From: Ruminococcus sp.
GTDB taxonomy: Bacteria > Bacillota > Clostridia > Oscillospirales > Acutalibacteraceae
Length of the DNA: 37,087 nt
Assembly (NCBI GenBank): GCA_022511005.1
Contig: JAFLSJ010000008.1
Location: 1 to 37,087 of the forward strand
Direction: 5' to 3'
Translations under genes and position numbers: made by a program
Notes under the pieces: generated by a model
What the model saw: only the letters and a program-made list of their open reading frames with translations
The model's database searches: none
What the model was told of the DNA's origin: nothing
Shown: positions 33,191 through 37,087 of the stretch, piece after piece
How the letters are laid out: each line of letters opens with the position of its first letter
How positions within the stretch are numbered: position 1 is the stretch's first letter

Positions 33191-34462
33191 ATGTCACAGG
33201 CTATTATAACCCCAAGTATTTTAAAAGGTGAGGTTACAATTCCTCCCTCAAAAAGCGATGTTCACCGTGCAATAATTTGTGCGGCTCTTTCATTTGGCAA
33301 AAGTACAATTTCACCTGTTGTGCTTTCAAATGATATTAAAGCGACAATAGCCTGTATTAATTCTCTCGGGGCAAAAACACAGCTTGAAGACAATGTTCTT
33401 ACCGTAGACGCAACCGATATGTTTAAAAATAAAAAAGCCGTTCTCGATTGCGGAGAAAGCGGAAGCACTTTGAGATTTTTCGTTCCTGTTGCGGCAATGG
33501 GCGGAGTTGAAACTGAATTTGTAGGACACGGAAGTCTTTTGCCAAGACCTATAGGAATTTTTGCTGATATCCTCCCCCCTGCGGGAGTTGAATGTGAAAC
33601 CACAGGAGTTCTTCCTCTTAAAATTAAAGGAAAACTGCAAAGCGGTAAATTTGAAATTCCCGGAAATATAAGCTCACAGTTTATAACAGGTCTGCTTTTT
33701 GCCCTGCCTTTACTTGATGGTGACAGCGATATTGTACTTACCTCTCCTATTGAAAGTATAGGATATATAAATATGACAATTTACACTATGTCAAAGTTCG
33801 GCGTTAAGGTTGAAACCACAGACTACGGCTGGCATATTAAAGGGAATCAACATTACTCCCCAAACGACTATACAACTGACGGCGATTGGTCACAGGCGGC
33901 ATTTTTTATGTGTTCAGGTGCAATAAATGCAGAAACCACCGTAAAGGGAGTTAATATAAATTCAACTCAGGGCGATAAGGAAATTGCCGAGATTTTGAAA
34001 CGCTTCGGTGCAGATGTTCAAATTAACGAAAACAGCGTAACCGTTAAACCAAATGAATTAAACGGAATTGAAATAGATGCACGGCAAATCCCCGACTTAG
34101 TGCCAATTCTTGCAGTAACGGGAGCTTTTGCAAAAGGCACAACTAAAATTATAAATGCCGAAAGATTAAGAATAAAAGAAAGCGACCGCCTTGCTTCCAT
34201 AAGCAACGCACTAAATAAATTAGGCGCAAAGGTTACGGAAAAGCCGGACGGTCTTGTAATAGAAGGCGTTAAAAGCTTAAATGGCGGAACAGTTGAGGGT
34301 TGTAATGATCATAGAATTGTTATGGCTATGTCAATAGCCGCTGAAAAGGCAACAGATAAAGTTACTGTTACAGACGCCTTCAGTATTAACAAAAGCTATC
34401 CCTCATTTTATGAGGATTATAATAAATTAGGAGGCAATTCAAATGTCATCAACATGGGGTGA
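33191..34462 (+). CDS. aroA: 5-Enolpyruvylshikimate-3-phosphate synthase
   Basis: Transfers the enolpyruvyl group of PEP to shikimate 3-phosphate. The 423-residue chain shows PPSKSDVHRAII near the start, CGESGSTLRFFVPVAAM (about 87-103), GNISSQFITGLLFALPLL, and RIKESDRLASI with DHRIVMAMSIAA towards the end. Position 96-type glyphosate contacts cannot be judged reliably here. It overlaps aroC by 20 bases, with the aroC ribosome binding site inside its last codons, so expression is coupled. Confidence 0.95.
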   Translation: MSQAIITPSILKGEVTIPPSKSDVHRAIICAALSFGKSTISPVVLSNDIKATIACINSLGAKTQLEDNVLTVDATDMFKNKKAVLDCGESGSTLRFFVPVAAMGGVETEFVGHGSLLPRPIGIFADILPPAGVECETTGVLPLKIKGKLQSGKFEIPGNISSQFITGLLFALPLLDGDSDIVLTSPIESIGYINMTIYTMSKFGVKVETTDYGWHIKGNQHYSPNDYTTDGDWSQAAFFMCSGAINAETTVKGVNINSTQGDKEIAEILKRFGADVQINENSVTVKPNELNGIEIDARQIPDLVPILAVTGAFAKGTTKIINAERLRIKESDRLASISNALNKLGAKVTEKPDGLVIEGVKSLNGGTVEGCNDHRIVMAMSIAAEKATDKVTVTDAFSINKSYPSFYEDYNKLGGNSNVINMG

Positions 34463-35513
34463 AAAAGTCAAAATATCCGTATTTGGAGAAAGTCACGGAA
34501 ATGGCATAGGTGTTGTTATAGACGGCTTACCTGCGGGATTTAAAGTTGATAATGATAAACTTTTTGCTCAAATGGCAAGAAGAGCCCCAGGTAAAGACAA
34601 AACTGCTACACCCAGAAAAGAAAGCGATTTACCAAATGTATTGTCTGGTATGCTTAATAATATTACCACTGGTGCTCCCCTTTGCGCTATAATTAACAAT
34701 ACAAATACAAAAAGCGGAGATTATTCCAATTTGCTTGCCTGTCCAAGACCGGGTCACAGCGATTATACCGCTTATGAAAAGTATAATTCCTTTAACGATA
34801 TCAGAGGCGGAGGACATTTTTCAGGCAGGCTTACTGCTCCTCTTGTTTTTGCAGGTAGTATTTGCAGACAAATTCTTGAAGAAAAGGGAATTAAAATCTC
34901 TGCTCATATTTCACAGATTGGCAATGTTAAAGATGACCCTTTTAATCCTGTTAATATAGATAACGATTTAATGGGCAGACTTTCTCAAAGCTCATTTTCT
35001 TTGATTGATACTTCAAAAGAAGAAGCTATGAGAGAAGTCGTAGAAAATGCTCGATTAAATCAGGACAGCGTTGGCGGTATTATTGAGTGTGCCGTAACAG
35101 GACTTCCCACAGGATTGGGCGGACCAATGTTCGGCGGAGTTGAGGGACTTATCTCTTCGATTATTTTCGGTATTCCTGCAATTAAGGGTATTGAGTTCGG
35201 AAAAGGCTTTAAGCTTGCAGAAATGCTCGGCAGTGAAAGTAACGACCCATTTGAATATAAAGACGGTAAGGTCGTTACAAAAACTAACAACTGCGGCGGT
35301 ATTTTAGGCGGTATTACAAATTCTATGCCTGTAATTTTCAGAGCCTGCATTAAACCTACCCCGTCAATTTCAAAAGAGCAGGATACAGTAGACTTACAGA
35401 AAAAATGCAACACAAAGCTTTCTATAAACGGAAGACACGACCCATGCATAGTTCCCCGTGCAGTATCTGTAATTGAAGCCTGCACAGCTATTGCTCTTAT
35501 GAATTTAGTATAA
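34443..35513 (+). CDS. aroC: Chorismate synthase
   Basis: Converts EPSP to chorismate, needing reduced FMN though no net redox change. Signatures are FGESHGNGIGVVIDGLPAG at the N-terminus, RRAPGKDKTATPRKESD, GHSDYTAYEKY with RGGGHFSGRLTAPLV, and the later GLGGPMFGGVEGLI and GRHDPCIVPRAV. 356 residues, full length. AGGAGG lies 9 bases before the ATG, inside aroA. A flavin reductase is not in the window. Confidence 0.97.
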   Translation: MSSTWGEKVKISVFGESHGNGIGVVIDGLPAGFKVDNDKLFAQMARRAPGKDKTATPRKESDLPNVLSGMLNNITTGAPLCAIINNTNTKSGDYSNLLACPRPGHSDYTAYEKYNSFNDIRGGGHFSGRLTAPLVFAGSICRQILEEKGIKISAHISQIGNVKDDPFNPVNIDNDLMGRLSQSSFSLIDTSKEEAMREVVENARLNQDSVGGIIECAVTGLPTGLGGPMFGGVEGLISSIIFGIPAIKGIEFGKGFKLAEMLGSESNDPFEYKDGKVVTKTNNCGGILGGITNSMPVIFRACIKPTPSISKEQDTVDLQKKCNTKLSINGRHDPCIVPRAVSVIEACTAIALMNLV

Positions 35514-35529
35514 ACTCTTAGGTGATAAA

Positions 35530-36657
35530 ATGAAAGATTTAAGTCAAATAAGAAAAGAAATAGACACTATTGATAAAGAAATGATTGAGCTTTTTAAACA
35601 GCGTATGGACTGTGCAAAATCAGTAGGCGAATATAAAAAAGCAAACAACATTCCCGTTCTTAACGAAAACAGAGAAAATGAGGTTCTTGATAAGGTTCAG
35701 GAAATGGGCGAAGAATACGGAACCTTTGCACGCTTGCTATATTCAAATATAATGGAGCTTTCCCGAGCATTACAGCATACAATTTTAGGAAGCGGTAAAA
35801 CTCTCAGAAATGAAATACTTAATGCCTCATCTGAAATGGAAACAAAGGATATTAAGGTAGCATATCAGGGCATAAAGGGAGCTAATACTCACGAAGCCGT
35901 TTTAAAGCTTTTCCCGGAAAGTGATCCGACTTGTTATAAAACATGGGAAGATGTATTTGAGGCAGTTGATAACGGTGAAGTCACATACGGCGTTCTTCCT
36001 GTGGAAAATTCAAGTGCAGGCTCTGTTTCAGGGGTTTATGATTTGATTTTAAAGCATAGATTTTATATTGTTGGTGCGCTTGATTTACCCATTGATTACT
36101 GTTTAGGGGCACTTAAACAGTCTGAGCTTTCAGATATTGAAGAGGTTTGGTCTCATCCACAGGCAATTTCACAGTGTGCAGATTACATAGCAGAGCATAA
36201 TTTTAATGCCATACCAAGTGCAAATACGGCTGTTGCTGCTCGTGATGTTAAAAACGAAAAAAGACTTAATGTTGCGGCAATTTGCCCTTACAAAGCGGCA
36301 GAGGAATACGGACTTAAAATTTTGGATAACCATTTGCAGGACAACAAAAATAACACAACACGCTTTGTGGTTATTTCCAAAAAACTGTATATTCCAAAAA
36401 ATGCAGATAGAATCAGCCTTTGCTTTAGCCTTCCTCATGTTACAGGCTCACTTTACAGTATGCTTTGCAGGTTTAATTCCTTAGGACTTAACCTAACAAA
36501 GATTGAATCCCGACCAATAATAGGCGAAGGATTTGAATATTTATTCTATCTTGATTTTACAGGTAATGTAAGAAGTGAAAATGTTCTAAATCTCCTTTGC
36601 GCATTATCAGAGGAGCTCCCCGATTTCTCATTCTTCGGCAACTATACGGAAATTTAA
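35530..36657 (+). CDS. pheA: Bifunctional chorismate mutase / prephenate dehydratase
   Basis: P-protein that turns chorismate into prephenate and then phenylpyruvate. The 375-residue chain has an AroQ-type mutase (1-90; LSQIRKEIDTIDKEMIELF, RMDCAKSVGEYK), the dehydratase domain (about 110-285) with GIKGANTHEAVLKLF, PVENSSAGSV, SHPQAISQC and NTTRFVVIS (the TRF motif), and a C-terminal ACT domain (about 295-370) with LPHVTGSLYSMLCRF and KIESRPI, the phenylalanine-binding segment. Feedback inhibition by phenylalanine is therefore likely. It is the last gene of the tyrA-aroB-aroA-aroC-pheA run; a mobile element begins within 95 bases. Confidence 0.96.
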   Translation: MKDLSQIRKEIDTIDKEMIELFKQRMDCAKSVGEYKKANNIPVLNENRENEVLDKVQEMGEEYGTFARLLYSNIMELSRALQHTILGSGKTLRNEILNASSEMETKDIKVAYQGIKGANTHEAVLKLFPESDPTCYKTWEDVFEAVDNGEVTYGVLPVENSSAGSVSGVYDLILKHRFYIVGALDLPIDYCLGALKQSELSDIEEVWSHPQAISQCADYIAEHNFNAIPSANTAVAARDVKNEKRLNVAAICPYKAAEEYGLKILDNHLQDNKNNTTRFVVISKKLYIPKNADRISLCFSLPHVTGSLYSMLCRFNSLGLNLTKIESRPIIGEGFEYLFYLDFTGNVRSENVLNLLCALSEELPDFSFFGNYTEI

Positions 36658-36680
36658 TATGAATACAAAAACATCCCTCT

Positions 36681-36713
36681 AAGGGACACCTGCGATAGAG
36701 CAGGTAGTCCCTT
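36681..36713. other. Strong hairpin at the pheA/mobile-element junction
   Basis: AAGGGAC pairs with GTCCCTT and ACCTGC with GCAGGT, 13 bp with a single A bulge and loop GATAGA. No T-tract follows. It lies 24 bases after pheA and may belong to the end of the element that carries the recombinase. Confidence 0.6.
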
Positions 36714-36731
36714 CGGGCGGCTCTTAATCAA

Positions 36732-36764
36732 ATTACGGTGTAACCATTGTGGTTATGCCGTAAT
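36732..36764 (-). terminator. Dyad over the recombinase stop codon
   Basis: ATTACGG and TAACCA pair with TGGTTA and CCGTAAT around TTG; the stem includes the recombinase stop codon. It may terminate recombinase transcription, although no T run follows. Confidence 0.45.
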
Positions 36765-37087
36765 TTCTTTATTATGTTGTTTGTTCGCAATATGTCTTTG
36801 GAATGATTCTTCCATTTTCTCTGCGGTAGCAAGTCGTATGATACCAACACCGTGATAGTAAATATCAATCTGCTGATACCTAACACTGTTTTCACGGTAA
36901 GGCTTGTGCACCTCAATTCTGGAAATGAATTCGTGTACGAGTTCAGGTGTCAGTTCGTTTACCTCCGTAACCTTTTTCACCTTAGCAATAAACTTTTCCA
37001 AGTCATAGCTCTGTTTGCTTTCTTCCGTAATTTCAACCTCTAACCGTTGCACAACCTCTTTGAGCGTGGTTTGTTCGGCTTCGTAGG
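36753..37087 (-). CDS. Large serine recombinase, C-terminal part (cut by window edge)
   Basis: The open frame continues through the right edge without a stop, so only the last 111 residues are seen. The piece has a coiled-coil-like stretch (TTLKEVVQRLEVEITEE), then LTPELVHEFISRIEVHKP and QQIDIYYHGVGII, characteristic of the C-terminal DUF4368 region of TnpX/Tn4451-like serine recombinases of clostridial mobilisable and conjugative elements. The catalytic N-terminal resolvase domain lies outside. Its 3' end faces pheA, so an element probably starts in the 95-base gap after pheA. Intactness cannot be judged. Confidence 0.85.
   Translation of the reverse strand, partial: YEAEQTTLKEVVQRLEVEITEESKQSYDLEKFIAKVKKVTEVNELTPELVHEFISRIEVHKPYRENSVRYQQIDIYYHGVGIIRLATAEKMEESFQRHIANKQHNKEITA

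Overview
The window reads as a chromosomal segment of a low-GC, spore-forming member of the Clostridia (Firmicutes), probably close to the Oscillospiraceae/Ruminococcaceae. The support is a spoIIAA-spoIIAB-sigF operon, RicT, an FtsK/SpoIIIE translocase, a TepA/ClpP-like protein, strong AGGAGG ribosome binding sites, frequent TTG starts and AT-rich intergenic DNA. Species cannot be told from the sequence alone.

The segment is bracketed by two integrative elements. At the left edge a tyrosine integrase (72-1223) is followed by the 3' half of a tRNA gene, probably tRNA-Arg(ACG), and that tRNA's terminator; this is the right end of an element integrated in a tRNA gene. At the right edge, just after pheA, lies the C-terminal end of a large serine recombinase that runs out of the window. 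Between them is mostly conserved housekeeping DNA.

Layout: (1) 1.4-2.7 kb: a PT-repeat lipoprotein gene flanked by two copies of an unassigned structured element (hairpin with loop CTGCGAA plus a conserved tail). (2) 2.7-4.7 kb: proBA, proline synthesis. (3) 4.7-5.7 kb: three small unknown genes on the minus strand. (4) 5.8-8.3 kb: phosphodiesterase, holB-ricT and a 56-residue ferredoxin. (5) 8.5-17.5 kb, minus strand: mscL, tyrS, an extracytoplasmic ComEC-like metallo-beta-lactamase protein, a YgiQ-type radical SAM protein, ftsK/spoIIIE, uppP and tepA. (6) 17.7-23.8 kb, plus strand: a CNNM/CorC membrane protein, trmN6-rsmI-folC, then the sigma-F operon. (7) 24.0-28.2 kb, minus strand: an unassigned ATP-grasp-like protein, metA (acetyl-CoA type by Glu111), proS and acpP. 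(8) 28.4-36.7 kb, plus strand: aroE-aroK, then aroF (DAHP synthase), then tyrA-aroB-aroA-aroC-pheA. The last block covers the route from PEP and erythrose 4-phosphate to prephenate, phenylpyruvate and 4-hydroxyphenylpyruvate except for 3-dehydroquinate dehydratase and the aminotransferase.

The coding content is largely ordinary. The unexplained signals are noncoding: the duplicated CTGCGAA hairpin element around the lipoprotein gene, whose upstream copy can also pair with the ribosome binding site; two families of palindromic intergenic repeats, one sitting directly upstream of the sigma-F operon; and dyads over the promoters of acpP and aroF that look like operators. All family assignments are from reading the sequence; no database search was possible.
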